Assembly: GCA_022778805.1 (NCBI GenBank) | Contig: JALFSN010000003.1 | Span: forward strand, 62,001-126,000 | Source of the DNA: Arcanobacterium sp. | GTDB lineage: Bacteria; Actinomycetota; Actinomycetes; Actinomycetales; Actinomycetaceae | Direction of reading: 5' to 3' | DNA: 64,000 nt | Shown: positions 17,944 through 26,962 of the stretch, piece after piece | Position numbering within the stretch: position 1 is the first letter of the stretch | Layout: every line of letters starts with the position of its first letter | Position numbers and translations under genes: made by a program | The notes under the pieces: model-generated | Database searches by the model: none | Told to the model about the DNA's origin: nothing | What the model saw: the letters and a program-made list of their open reading frames with translations, nothing else

Positions 17944-18903
17944 TCAATGCTGAAGCACATAATGCTGAAGTCGAATGGCAGTATCGCGGTCAATGACCAA
18001 GTGGGTGATAACTCCGGCTCGCAGTGCTGCCAGCAGAGCTGGCACTCTCCCAGCTCCCGCCACGACGGCGATACGCTGTGGAATTTTCCGCAGCATATCG
18101 GGAGTTGGCCCCGAAGCGCGATCATTGAGAGCGAGATCTCTCCACGTGCCATCTCCACGAAGCAGCACTGTACAGACATCTCCCACCACGTGTTCGCGGC
18201 GGATAATCTCCATATCCTCTGGCTGAAGATACCCGCCAGAGTACACCATCGACGGAATAGCTGAACTGAGCGAACCAATGCCAAAAATTGCCACATTTGT
18301 CCGCAGTTGCACCTCTCGAATAGAGCGCACCGACGTCTCGTTCCAGAGAGCATCGCGAGTGCTGGCATGATCGAAAAAAGCCGGCACCGGAAACGTAATC
18401 ATCTGAGCACCGAATGTTTGCGCGACTTTCTGGATGAGCGCACCCGCATACGGCAGCCCTTTGCCAGCCACGCTCACTGCTCCATTGAGCTGTACGACGG
18501 TGACACCGGCTACTGATCGCGGCCTGAGGTGCTCAGCCAATTTCGATATGGTGTTTCCCCACGCCACGCCGATGACGTCTCCAGGATGTATCATCTGTGT
18601 GAAAAGTGAAGCGGCCATCGCTGCCACGCTGTCGAGCCGCTGGTGCTCACTGGCGTCGAGAGATACCGGCACGACTGTGGCCGTGATCTGGAATGTCTGC
18701 GATATCCATTGCACGAGTTGCGAGGAATGCTCATCTACAGAGCGCACAGCAATATGTACGTAGCCTCGTTCACGCGCTTCTTTGAGCAGCCGTGAAATCG
18801 TAGATCGGGACACCCCGACTTTGTGGGCAATCGATTCCATCGTCTGCCCTTCGATGTAGTACATCACCGCTACGTCGTAGCGCACATCGCCGTCATCCGC
18901 CAT
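17944..18903 (-). CDS. SorC/DeoR-type sugar-binding transcriptional regulator
   Basis: A 319-residue regulator. It has an N-terminal helix-turn-helix (VAVMYYIEGQTMESIAHKVGVSRSTISRLLKEARERGYV) and a C-terminal SorC effector domain that binds phosphorylated sugars (GDVIGVAWGNTISKLAEHL, VQLNGAVSV, FGIGSLSSA). It diverges from glpABC over a 525-bp region, so glycerol or glycerol-3-phosphate metabolism is its most likely target. Note that the usual glp repressor in other bacteria (GlpR) is a DeoR-family protein; this is the related but distinct SorC architecture. The start at 18903 follows GGGGAGG. It converges with the YhgE-like gene with only 33 bp between. Confidence 0.9.
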   Translation of the reverse strand: MADDGDVRYDVAVMYYIEGQTMESIAHKVGVSRSTISRLLKEARERGYVHIAVRSVDEHSSQLVQWISQTFQITATVVPVSLDASEHQRLDSVAAMAASLFTQMIHPGDVIGVAWGNTISKLAEHLRPRSVAGVTVVQLNGAVSVAGKGLPYAGALIQKVAQTFGAQMITFPVPAFFDHASTRDALWNETSVRSIREVQLRTNVAIFGIGSLSSAIPSMVYSGGYLQPEDMEIIRREHVVGDVCTVLLRGDGTWRDLALNDRASGPTPDMLRKIPQRIAVVAGAGRVPALLAALRAGVITHLVIDRDTAIRLQHYVLQH

Positions 18904-19428
18904 AGAACCTCCCCGCTAGAGAGCGCGCCTGCCGTAGAGCGCACCCTCTGCCCGCTGTCACCTTTGCCCACGCAGACACTTTTGCCAGCGTGAACATTCT
19001 CGCTGACGCACATTCATGCTGGCCGCTCATGTCCTGCGCGAGCTGCCGTCAGACACTCATGCACCGCTCATGCAGCGCTCACCTGAACGTCCTGCACATT
19101 CGTGCACCATGAATACTACAATAGTGCACGCATTCCTGACATTCGTATTCTCACGGCAATAGGCTTCACTCCACCAGACAAAAGCATTAGCGTGTCACGT
19201 GTAACCAAACAAAGATGACGCAGCGCGATGAACGTGGAGCAATCGCTGCAGTGCACGAGAGCACAGCATGAGTGAGCACCGCGTAGCCGATGCAGCGCCG
19301 CAGCAATGAGGCTGTCTGCGTCACTGTGTGAGCCTATTACCTGTAGGCACAATACGGTACGAGTCTATAGGCGCACGGAAGCCTACCGGCTCCAACGGTT
19401 TACAGTTACGACAAGCGAAGTAGGAAAG
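18904..19428. promoter_or_regulatory. Divergent control region between the SorC regulator and glpA
   Basis: 525 bp with no gene. It holds the regulator and glpA promoters. GAATAC at 19111-19116 and ATTCGTATTC at 19141-19150 form a spaced inverted pair that shares its GTATTC core with elements ahead of glpF and glpK. A palindromic TGCACATTCGTGCA lies near 19094. Several GCTCATG and GCTGAC-like words recur from 18980 to 19080. I could not fix the -35/-10 pairs. Confidence 0.5.
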
Positions 19429-21156
19429 ATGATCTCACTAACAACTGATGTAGTGGTGATTGGCGGAGGGGCCACCGGCACAGGAACACTGCGTGATCTG
19501 GCCATGCGTGGCTTTGATGCCGTTCTGCTGGAGCGGGCAGACCTCGCCCAAGGCACTACTGGACGTTTCCACGGCCTACTCCATTCCGGCGGACGCTACG
19601 TAGTGTCAGATCCCGAGTCAGCCACGGAATGCGCCCAAGAAAATGAGATTATGCGGCATATACACTCTGATGCTGTGGAAGAGACCGGCGGCCTGTTCGT
19701 CGTCACCCCTTCCGATGCGGAAGACTATGCAGATACTTTTCTCGACGCAGCTCATGCCGCCCACGTGCCCGCCCGTGAAATATCCACAGCTGAAGCGCTG
19801 CGCCGTGAACCACGCCTCCACCCTAAAATCAAGCGAGCCTTTGAAGTGCGTGACGCCGTCATCGACGGATGGCGGATGGTGTGGGGCACGGTAGCCTCAG
19901 CGCAAGAATATGGAGCACGCGTCTTCACCTACCACCGCGTGACGGCAATCCACACCGATCAGGGAAACATCACTGGTGTGAGTGCCATCGACGAAAAGAG
20001 CGGGGAAACGCTCCACATCAGCTGCCGAGCCGTCATCAACGCCGGCGGCCCATGGGCGGGGCAGATTGCGGCACTTGCCGGAGCGCATGACGTCGATGTG
20101 GTGCCAGGACGAGGCATTATGGTGGCGATGAATCATCGGCTCGTCAATAGCGTCATCAATCGCTGCGTGTATCCCGCTGACGGCGATATTCTCGTTCCCG
20201 ATCACACCGTCTGTATTATTGGCACCACCGATCAAGAGGCATCCGACCCCGACTTCCTTGACATCAAACCCGACGAGGTGCAGCATATGCTTGACGCCGG
20301 CGAAGCCATGATCCCAGGATTTCGCCAGGCACGAGCCATACACGTGTGGGCAGGAGCACGCCCGCTCGTGCGCGATCGGCGAGTGAGCAAATCAGATACG
20401 CGGCACATGAGCCGCGGCATGAGCATTATTGACCACCACGAGCGAGATGGCATCGCCGGATTCTTCTCCATTGCTGGAGGTAAACTCACGACGTATCGCC
20501 TGATGGCAAAAAACGTAGTAGACGCACTCTGCGAGCAGCTCGGCGAAGATCGTCCGTGCCGTACAGCTGACGAAGACACGCCTGGAGCCACACCGCATAA
20601 CCACGCCATCACGGATCGACTCGCTCACGCCGAGCATGTGCGCACTGACGTTCAGTCGCGTGACCAGATCATCTGCGAATGCGAACTCGTGACGCGTTCG
20701 ATGATTGAGCAAGCTCTAGCCGAGCAGCCAACCGCCAACTTCGACGATCTGCGCCGGCAATTGCGCATCGGCATGGGGCCGTGCCAAGGGACGTTCTGTG
20801 CACCGCGACTAGCGGGCATTGTCCATGCCTGGAAGACAGAGCAGCTACGCGACCGCGGCAAAAAATCTGGCGAGCACGATCACGCACCGCAGCAGATCGA
20901 CGTCACCAATACGCAACTCAGGCTCTTTGTGCATAACCGTGACGGCGGCACAGCTCCCCTACTCTTTAACCAGCAGTTGAGAGAGGCCACTCTCAACCAT
21001 TGGGTGATGCAAGGAACTCTTGGAATTGCACATCTTCCACAGCCGAGCCAAGCAGCACTTCGCGCCACTGGCGATCTCGCGCTGCTCCACGGCACGCACA
21101 CTGCACCACCTGCCTTGAAAGCCAACTCTGCCCAGTGGAAGGAGATACACTCATGA
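19429..21156 (+). CDS. glpA: Anaerobic glycerol-3-phosphate dehydrogenase subunit A
   Basis: FAD-dependent catalytic subunit oxidising glycerol-3-phosphate to dihydroxyacetone phosphate. The 575-residue protein begins TDVVVIGGGATGTGTLRDL (FAD Rossmann motif), then ERADLAQGTTGRFHGLLHSGGRY, typical of GlpA/GlpD. The C-terminal region (about 410-465) carries a BFD-like Cys cluster, ICECEL and GPCQGTFC, as in E. coli GlpA and unlike aerobic GlpD. The start at 19429 follows TAGGAAAG; the frame extends to 19306 without support. The stop overlaps glpB (ATGA), so A, B and C are coupled. Control probably comes from the divergent SorC-type regulator. Confidence 0.95.
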   Translation: MISLTTDVVVIGGGATGTGTLRDLAMRGFDAVLLERADLAQGTTGRFHGLLHSGGRYVVSDPESATECAQENEIMRHIHSDAVEETGGLFVVTPSDAEDYADTFLDAAHAAHVPAREISTAEALRREPRLHPKIKRAFEVRDAVIDGWRMVWGTVASAQEYGARVFTYHRVTAIHTDQGNITGVSAIDEKSGETLHISCRAVINAGGPWAGQIAALAGAHDVDVVPGRGIMVAMNHRLVNSVINRCVYPADGDILVPDHTVCIIGTTDQEASDPDFLDIKPDEVQHMLDAGEAMIPGFRQARAIHVWAGARPLVRDRRVSKSDTRHMSRGMSIIDHHERDGIAGFFSIAGGKLTTYRLMAKNVVDALCEQLGEDRPCRTADEDTPGATPHNHAITDRLAHAEHVRTDVQSRDQIICECELVTRSMIEQALAEQPTANFDDLRRQLRIGMGPCQGTFCAPRLAGIVHAWKTEQLRDRGKKSGEHDHAPQQIDVTNTQLRLFVHNRDGGTAPLLFNQQLREATLNHWVMQGTLGIAHLPQPSQAALRATGDLALLHGTHTAPPALKANSAQWKEIHS

Positions 21157-22673
21157 GCACAGTCGTGGTCATCGGAGCAGGATTGGCTGGTCTCTCCAGC
21201 GCACTGATGCTCTCTGAGAGTGGACATCGCGTGAGCATTGTGGCTCGTGGATGGGGAGGACTCCTTCTCAGTAAGGGCACCATTGACATTCTAGGATGGA
21301 TTAATGACGGCGCTAGCATCGCTAGCGGTACGAGTGCTAGTGGTACTGACATCAGCAGCGCAAAAACCAGCGGCAACAGCATCACTGAAGGCGCCAGCAG
21401 TACTGACTTCACTGAGGGCACTGGTGGCACTGGCGATCAGCCCGTCGTGGCTGTAGCTCCGGCGCTCGCAGATTTTATTGCCGCGCATCCTGAGCACCCC
21501 TACGCGAGCATTGGCGCCAAGCACGTGCTAGCGGGAACGGCATGGCTCGCACGCCAACTCCCATTTTTCGCTTCGGAATCAGCGCCCGAGAAACCAGGCG
21601 ATCTGACGAATAAACTGCTCCCCACCGCGATTGGGGCTGTTCAGCCCTCGGCGTTCGTGCCAGAATCCATGGAGGCGAGCATCTTGACCGCAGGCGGCCA
21701 CTATCTCATCGTCGGGATTGATAATTTCAAAGATTTCCATGCTCACCTCGTGGCAGACAATCTGGCAGCCTGTCCATACGTGCACGTTCATACTCGCGCA
21801 GCATCCATCACGTTGCCGCTACGCAGCGACCGCAGTGACGACGACAATCCGGATGCCACCGGCACGACTATCGCCCGCCGTCTCGATATCTGTGACGGCG
21901 ACAGCGCCGATGGCGAACGTAGCCCCGAATTTATCTCGCTCGTAGAGCAACTCGCGGGACTGGCTCGCACAGGGGAGACGGTGCTGCTCCCAGCAGTTCT
22001 CGGCCTCAGTCCACAGACGTACGCCACGCTCAGCGCTCAGCTGGGCGTGCCCGTAGGCGAAATTCCCCTGCCGCCCCCGTCAATCCCTGGCAGGCGTATG
22101 CACGATTTCCTGGTGCATCAATGCCGCGAGCGCCGTATTGATATCCTGCTGAACGCCGAGGCCGTGGGCGTGACGCCGCACGCTGAAACTGGCGATAGCG
22201 GCGCGCCCAGCATACGTTCTGTGGCCGTGCGCGTGGCCGGACGGGTGAAACAGCTACCGGCAGACGCCGTCGTCTATGCCGGTGGAGGATTTGGATCGGG
22301 CGCTTTAGAACGAGATTCGTTCGGACACATGCGCGATACCGTCTGCTCTGCGCCAGTGTGGAGTCCTAATGGGGATATCTTCGGCTCAGGCTTGCGAGTA
22401 GATCAGTGGATGCGGCCAACGTCGCTTCCTACTGGTGTGGATCGTTCTGCTGGCGAATCTGCCAGCGCAATCTTTACAAATCTCTATTGTGCAGGCGACA
22501 TCATCGGCGGTGCACTGCCATGGAATGAGGGATCTGGCGAGGGAATTGCTCTCGGGAGTGCTTTTGCCGCCGCCGAAGCAGTGAACGCGATGGATCGCGC
22601 TCACGTGAATCACATTCAACAAGAGCCGTCGCACCAACGAAATATAGAAGCTGACACAAAGGAGGATCGCTGA
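21153..22673 (+). CDS. glpB: Anaerobic glycerol-3-phosphate dehydrogenase subunit B
   Basis: Flavoprotein subunit linking GlpA to the membrane-anchored GlpC. The 506-residue protein begins STVVVIGAGLAGLSSALML (FAD/NAD fold), then the GlpB signature WGGLLLSKGTIDILGW, and ends with GDIIGGALPWNEGSGEGIALGSAFAAAEA. A Ser/Thr/Gly-rich low-complexity stretch of about 40 residues (53-92; bases 21309-21437) is inserted after IDILGWIND, where the family normally continues straight on. The start at 21153 overlaps the glpA stop and follows GGAAGGAG inside glpA. The stop overlaps glpC by one base. Confidence 0.93.
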   Translation: MSTVVVIGAGLAGLSSALMLSESGHRVSIVARGWGGLLLSKGTIDILGWINDGASIASGTSASGTDISSAKTSGNSITEGASSTDFTEGTGGTGDQPVVAVAPALADFIAAHPEHPYASIGAKHVLAGTAWLARQLPFFASESAPEKPGDLTNKLLPTAIGAVQPSAFVPESMEASILTAGGHYLIVGIDNFKDFHAHLVADNLAACPYVHVHTRAASITLPLRSDRSDDDNPDATGTTIARRLDICDGDSADGERSPEFISLVEQLAGLARTGETVLLPAVLGLSPQTYATLSAQLGVPVGEIPLPPPSIPGRRMHDFLVHQCRERRIDILLNAEAVGVTPHAETGDSGAPSIRSVAVRVAGRVKQLPADAVVYAGGGFGSGALERDSFGHMRDTVCSAPVWSPNGDIFGSGLRVDQWMRPTSLPTGVDRSAGESASAIFTNLYCAGDIIGGALPWNEGSGEGIALGSAFAAAEAVNAMDRAHVNHIQQEPSHQRNIEADTKEDR

Positions 22674-24022
22674 TGCTCACCCATGCTTCTCAGACATCCG
22701 ACGCCATTGATAGTGCCAGAGCCTCGCTCGCGCGGGTGTCTCTCGACTCATGCGTCAAATGCACAATCTGCGAGAGCCAATGCCCCGTGATGCGCTCTAC
22801 TGATCTTTTTTCTGGCCCGAAGTATGTCGGCCCGCAAGCGGAACGTTTCCGGCACGGGAAATCAGTCGATCATTCTCTCGATTATTGCTCGGGCTGCTCA
22901 ATCTGCACGACTACTTGCCCACAAGGGGTGAAGATTGCCGAGATCAATGCCCAGGCGCGCGCCGTCATGAAAGCAGATCATATGCCACTGCGCGACAGGC
23001 TCATCACGCAAACGGAACTTGAGGGGAAAGTGCTGACGCCGTTCGCTCCCCTCGCTAATGCGGCTTTGCACGCCGCTCCCATCCGAGCAATCGTGCAAGG
23101 CGTTGTCGGTGTACATAAAGACGCCCCGATGCCTACTGTGCAAAAGTATTCATTCCCCGCCTGGTGGAAAAAACATGAGCGGCGTCCGCTCAGCGAACGC
23201 CGAGTGAGCGCTGGCATCACCCCTGGCGAGCGCGGCCCAATCGTGTTCTTCCATGGGTGTGCGGGAGGATATTTTGAGGTAGCCACGTCGATTGCCACCG
23301 TGGAGGTTCTGGAATATCTCGGATACTCCGTCATTGTGCCCCCGCAAGGATGCTGCGGCCTCGCTCAGCAATCAAATGGCCTCTTTAAGCAGGCAACTCG
23401 CAAGGTACGCGCTGTGTGCAAACAACTGCGCTCAGCCGGACGCGATCTCGTGATTGTGAGTTCCAGCGGTTCGTGTGCCGGCATGCTGCGCCATGAAGCA
23501 CACGAGATTATGGGAATTGACGATCCAGAGCTGATCGACGTGGGCTCACGCATGGTGGAGACATCAGAATTTTTGCTGGAATTGATGGACAGCGGAGAAT
23601 TCCCCATCCACGATTTGCAGCGGTGCGATCTCACCATCCCCTACCATCAACCGTGCCAGGTGAAATCCCAGGGAATTGGCAAACCCGCCATTCGCATGAT
23701 GGAGGCAATTCCTGGCGTGAGAGTAGTGGAATCAGAGCAGGCATGTTGCGGAATCGCCGGCACATATGGGCTGAAGAAAGAAAAGTTCGACGTCGCCCAG
23801 AGAGTGGGAGCACCACTTTTCGAGATGGTTCAACGCACGAATCCAGAGTTGGCGGCCTGCGAGACGGAGACCTGCCGGTGGCAGATTCGGCAAGGCTCCG
23901 GAGCAGAAGTGATCCACCCCGTGCAGCTTATTCACCACGCTCTCGGGTTAGCAGGCACCAGCGAGTTACGTGGAATGCCGTGGAATAAGCTCCCCGAAAA
24001 AGGAGAACACAAGCACACATAG
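22673..24022 (+). CDS. glpC: Anaerobic glycerol-3-phosphate dehydrogenase subunit C
   Basis: Iron-sulfur subunit that anchors GlpAB to the membrane and passes electrons to quinone. The 449-residue protein has two 4Fe-4S motifs near the N-terminus (CVKCTICESQCP and CSGCSICTTTCPQG) and two CCG domains further on (GCCGLAQQ and ACCGIAGTYG), as in GlpC and heterodisulfide reductase subunit B. The ATG overlaps the glpB TGA by one base (TGATG) behind AAAGGAGGAT. No succinate dehydrogenase or other partner is adjacent. A strong hairpin 270 bp further on probably ends the glpABC transcript. Confidence 0.95.
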   Translation: MLTHASQTSDAIDSARASLARVSLDSCVKCTICESQCPVMRSTDLFSGPKYVGPQAERFRHGKSVDHSLDYCSGCSICTTTCPQGVKIAEINAQARAVMKADHMPLRDRLITQTELEGKVLTPFAPLANAALHAAPIRAIVQGVVGVHKDAPMPTVQKYSFPAWWKKHERRPLSERRVSAGITPGERGPIVFFHGCAGGYFEVATSIATVEVLEYLGYSVIVPPQGCCGLAQQSNGLFKQATRKVRAVCKQLRSAGRDLVIVSSSGSCAGMLRHEAHEIMGIDDPELIDVGSRMVETSEFLLELMDSGEFPIHDLQRCDLTIPYHQPCQVKSQGIGKPAIRMMEAIPGVRVVESEQACCGIAGTYGLKKEKFDVAQRVGAPLFEMVQRTNPELAACETETCRWQIRQGSGAEVIHPVQLIHHALGLAGTSELRGMPWNKLPEKGEHKHT

Positions 24023-24295
24023 TCTCATCTGCATGATATTTTCGCGATGCTTCCCGATGCGCCCTGCTCCTGATATGCAAGGCTCCTGACGTGCAGGGCA
24101 TGGCACCGGATGTTTCGCAGAGAACCCCACAAAAAAATTCGCTATTTCCATCGTCGGAGTGTCCTATCACTCCGAGGGCGAAGCGCGGCCATACGGTACT
24201 CACCAGCGTGCATGGCATTCACTGGGCGGTATTCCATGGTGGCATTCACTGGCAAACCCAGAAATACCTGATAGCCGTGTTCTGCACAGCCCGAG

Positions 24296-24329
24296 ACTTG
24301 CTGCTCGCGCGCCTCTGCGAGCAGCAAGT
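24296..24329 (+). terminator. Hairpin between glpC and glpF
   Basis: A perfect 13-bp stem (24296-24308 with 24317-24329) with an 8-base loop, followed by a weakly T-rich stretch (CTTCTTCAT). It probably terminates glpABC and leaves glpF under its own promoter. The rest of the 387-bp gap holds a direct repeat GGCATTCACTGG at 24213-24224 and 24241-24252, but no gene. Confidence 0.7.
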
Positions 24330-24369
24330 GTGCGCTTCTTCATAAGAATCTCTTCCCAAGAAATTATGT

Positions 24370-24391
24370 GAATACGCAAAGGTGCGTATTC
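24370..24391 (+). promoter_or_regulatory. Perfect inverted repeat ahead of glpF (operator candidate)
   Basis: GAATACGCA (24370-24378), a 4-bp spacer, and TGCGTATTC (24383-24391) form a perfect 9-bp dyad ending 18 bases before the glpF ATG. The GTATTC core is shared with elements ahead of glpA and glpK. It could be bound by the SorC-type regulator, or act as an RNA hairpin near the ribosome-binding site. Confidence 0.6.
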
Positions 24392-24409
24392 TCGTCAGAA
24401 AGGGTATGT

Positions 24410-25153
24410 ATGTCTCTTCCACATATTTTTCTGTCCGAGTTTATCGGCACGGCATTTTTGCTCTTACTCGGCGTGGGCGTCTGTGCAAACGTCACACTAC
24501 GCAAATCTAAAGCTGCTGGAGGCGGCTGGCTTTTAATCACCATCGGGTGGGGCTTGGCCGTATTTGTCGGCGTCTATGTAGCATATGCAACTGGCGCACA
24601 CCTTAACCCTGCCATTACGCTCGGCTTCGTCGCCTCTGGAAAATCCGAGTTTATGCCAGGGATTCCCATCACGTTTGCCACCACCATCACGTACATCATC
24701 GCTCAGCTCCTCGGTGCTATTGTTGGGGCAGTGACGGCGTGGCTCGCGTTCAAGCAGCTGTACGATGAGCATGAAAGCCCAGCAGATAAACTCGGCACTT
24801 TTGCCACTGCCCCAGCCATCCGCTCATACGGATGGAACGTCCTCACGGAGGCAATTGCCACGTTCGTCCTCGTCTCCTGGGTGATGCTCTCTGGCTATAC
24901 TCAATCCGGTCTCGGCCCGCTCGCAGTATCACTCGTTATCGTCGCTATCGGCGCTTCTCTCGGCGGCCCCACCGGCTATGCGATCAACCCCGTGCGTGAT
25001 CTTGGCCCCCGTATCGCACATGCCCTTCTTCCAATCAAAGGAAAAGGCAGCTCTGACTGGGCGTATGCGTGGGTACCCATCGTCGGCCCCATCGTCGGCG
25101 GCGTCATCGCTGGAGCTATTTTTGGCCCTATGTTTGGCGTGCTCGCCCATTAA
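24410..25153 (+). CDS. glpF: Glycerol uptake facilitator (aquaglyceroporin)
   Basis: Six-TM channel for glycerol diffusion across the membrane, 247 residues. The first half-helix motif is canonical, AHLNPAITLGF. The second reads GYAINPVRDLGPR, so the usual Ala of NPA is Val (bases 24986-24994), while the selectivity-filter Arg and the Asp typical of glycerol-conducting members are kept. The ATG at 24410 follows AGAAAGGG; the upstream frame begins inside the operator candidate and is unlikely. glpK follows 77 bp on, a common pairing. Glycerol is the expected substrate given the neighbours. Confidence 0.95.
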   Translation: MSLPHIFLSEFIGTAFLLLLGVGVCANVTLRKSKAAGGGWLLITIGWGLAVFVGVYVAYATGAHLNPAITLGFVASGKSEFMPGIPITFATTITYIIAQLLGAIVGAVTAWLAFKQLYDEHESPADKLGTFATAPAIRSYGWNVLTEAIATFVLVSWVMLSGYTQSGLGPLAVSLVIVAIGASLGGPTGYAINPVRDLGPRIAHALLPIKGKGSSDWAYAWVPIVGPIVGGVIAGAIFGPMFGVLAH

Positions 25154-25190
25154 TCGCGAGCCACAATCAAAAACCATATTATTGATACAT

Positions 25191-25204
25191 ATTCGTGTGT
25201 ATTC
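25191..25204 (+). promoter_or_regulatory. GTATTC element ahead of glpK
   Basis: ATTCGTGTGTATTC (25191-25204) lies 27 bp before the glpK start and shares the ATTCG and GTATTC words with the glpA (19141-19150) and glpF (24386-24391) control regions. The left half of a dyad is poor here (GATACA), so this is a weaker site. Confidence 0.35.
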
Positions 25205-25230
25205 ACAACGACGTGAGAAAAGGACTCATG

Positions 25231-26739
25231 ATGACAGAGAAAAAATACGTGCTCGCTATCGACCAAGGTACTACGTCTACCCGCGCTATCCTGTTTAACC
25301 ACTCAGGTGAGATTGTCTCCACTGGTCAGCTTGAGCATCAACAAATCTTCCCGCATGCAGGATGGGTGGAACACGATCCCATCGAGATTTGGGAAAACAC
25401 TCGGAAAGTTGTGGGCGAAGCTCTCTCCACAGCTGAAATCAACCACCACGAGGTTGCCGCAGTGGGTATCACAAACCAACGCGAAACCACCATCGTGTGG
25501 GATCGACACACGGGAATGCCCATCTATAATGCCATCGTCTGGCAAGATACTCGTTCGCAAGACATCGTTGATCGCCTTGCCAGCAAGGGAGGAGAAGACC
25601 GCTTCCGCTTTATCGTGGGCGAGACTCTCTCCACCTATGCTTCAATCACCAAACTTATGTGGATACTGGAAAATGTGCCTGGAGCACGCGAAAAAGCCGA
25701 AGCTGGCGACTTGTTCTTTGGAAACCCTGATACCTGGGTGATCTGGAATCTCACTGGCGGTATTAACGGCGGTATCCATGTGACGGACGTTACTAACGCT
25801 TCGCGCACGATGCTCATGGATCTGCACACCCTCACCTGGCGGGAAGATATCTGCGAGATCGCCGGCATTCCTATGAGTATGCTTCCTGACATCAAGAGTT
25901 CAGCAGAAGTGTACGGACATGGGCGCCAAACTGGCCTGCTCCCTGGCGTGCCTATTGCTGGAGATCTCGGCGATCAGCAAGCTGCCACATTTGGACAGGC
26001 GTGTTTTGAACCTGGGATGGCTAAAAACACCTACGGCACCGGCTGTTTTATGCTGATGAACACCGGCGAAGAACCGCAATTCTCGGACAATGGCCTCATC
26101 ACCACAGTGTGTTATCAAATCGGAACGCGCAAACCCGTCTATGCCTTAGAAGGCTCTATCGCCGTCACCGGATCTCTCATCCAATGGTTGCGCGATAATT
26201 TACAGATTATTGATAGCTCTAGCGATGTGGAGGCTCTCGCCCGATCTGTCGATGACAACGGCGGAGTCTATTTCGTGCCGGCCTTTTCTGGCCTCTTTGC
26301 TCCCTATTGGCGTGGCGACGCCCGCGGCGTCATCGTGGGCATGACCCGTTACAATACGAAAGCGCATATCGCCCGCGCAGCCCTTGAAGCCACAGCATTC
26401 CAGACGCGCGAGGTATTGGACGCTATGGAAGCAGATTCTGGCGTAAAACTTGGCGAGCTGCGCGTCGATGGCGGTATGACGGCGAACGATCTGCTGATGC
26501 AATTCCAGAGCAATATTCTCAATACTCCCGTTGTGCTTCCCAAGGTGGCTGAAACCACCGCCCTGGGGGCTGCCTATGCGGCGGGAATTGCCGTGGGTTT
26601 CTGGAGCGGAGAAGAAGACGTAATCTCTAATTGGCATGAAGCTCATCGGTGGAATCCTGCCATGGATGCCGCCGAACGCGATCACCAGATTCATCAATGG
26701 AAAAAAGCCGTGAACCGTACCCTCGACTGGGTGGACTGA
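25231..26739 (+). CDS. glpK: Glycerol kinase
   Basis: Phosphorylates glycerol to glycerol-3-phosphate with ATP, trapping it in the cell. The 502-residue FGGY-family protein shows the phosphate-1 loop [10 protein letters not shown], the substrate segment [13 protein letters not shown] and [25 protein letters not shown], and the adenosine-binding [17 protein letters not shown]. Two ATGs stand in tandem (25228 and 25231); spacing from AAAGGA favours the second. It follows glpF closely and is ended by a large hairpin. The His phosphorylated by PTS in many Gram-positive kinases could not be assigned with confidence. Confidence 0.96.
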   Translation: MTEKKYVLAIDQGTTSTRAILFNHSGEIVSTGQLEHQQIFPHAGWVEHDPIEIWENTRKVVGEALSTAEINHHEVAAVGITNQRETTIVWDRHTGMPIYNAIVWQDTRSQDIVDRLASKGGEDRFRFIVGETLSTYASITKLMWILENVPGAREKAEAGDLFFGNPDTWVIWNLTGGINGGIHVTDVTNASRTMLMDLHTLTWREDICEIAGIPMSMLPDIKSSAEVYGHGRQTGLLPGVPIAGDLGDQQAATFGQACFEPGMAKNTYGTGCFMLMNTGEEPQFSDNGLITTVCYQIGTRKPVYALEGSIAVTGSLIQWLRDNLQIIDSSSDVEALARSVDDNGGVYFVPAFSGLFAPYWRGDARGVIVGMTRYNTKAHIARAALEATAFQTREVLDAMEADSGVKLGELRVDGGMTANDLLMQFQSNILNTPVVLPKVAETTALGAAYAAGIAVGFWSGEEDVISNWHEAHRWNPAMDAAERDHQIHQWKKAVNRTLDWVD

Positions 26740-26754
26740 CCTCATAATTGTGCG

Positions 26755-26825
26755 CATGGCTCAGTTCGATAGCAGTTCGATAGCAGCCTTGGACTGTTCA
26801 ATCAGCGCTATCGAGCTGAGCCATG
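26755..26825 (+). terminator. Long stem-loop after glpK
   Basis: Arms 26755-26773 and 26807-26825 pair over 19 bp with one mismatch (a G-U pair in RNA). The loop contains an 11-bp tandem copy of part of the left arm (AGTTCGATAGC at 26763-26773 and 26774-26784). It stands just after the glpK stop; no long T-run follows. Confidence 0.65.
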
Positions 26826-26962
26826 CCATCACCGCTGTGTACATGTGGAAATTTCAAGGTTTCCCCACGAGAGATGCATAATAGTGCCGTTCATTAGCGG
26901 TCGTCCGCGTCGAAATGAGAGATTTCCACACGGCTCCGCATTCACTGGAGAGAACAGAATCT

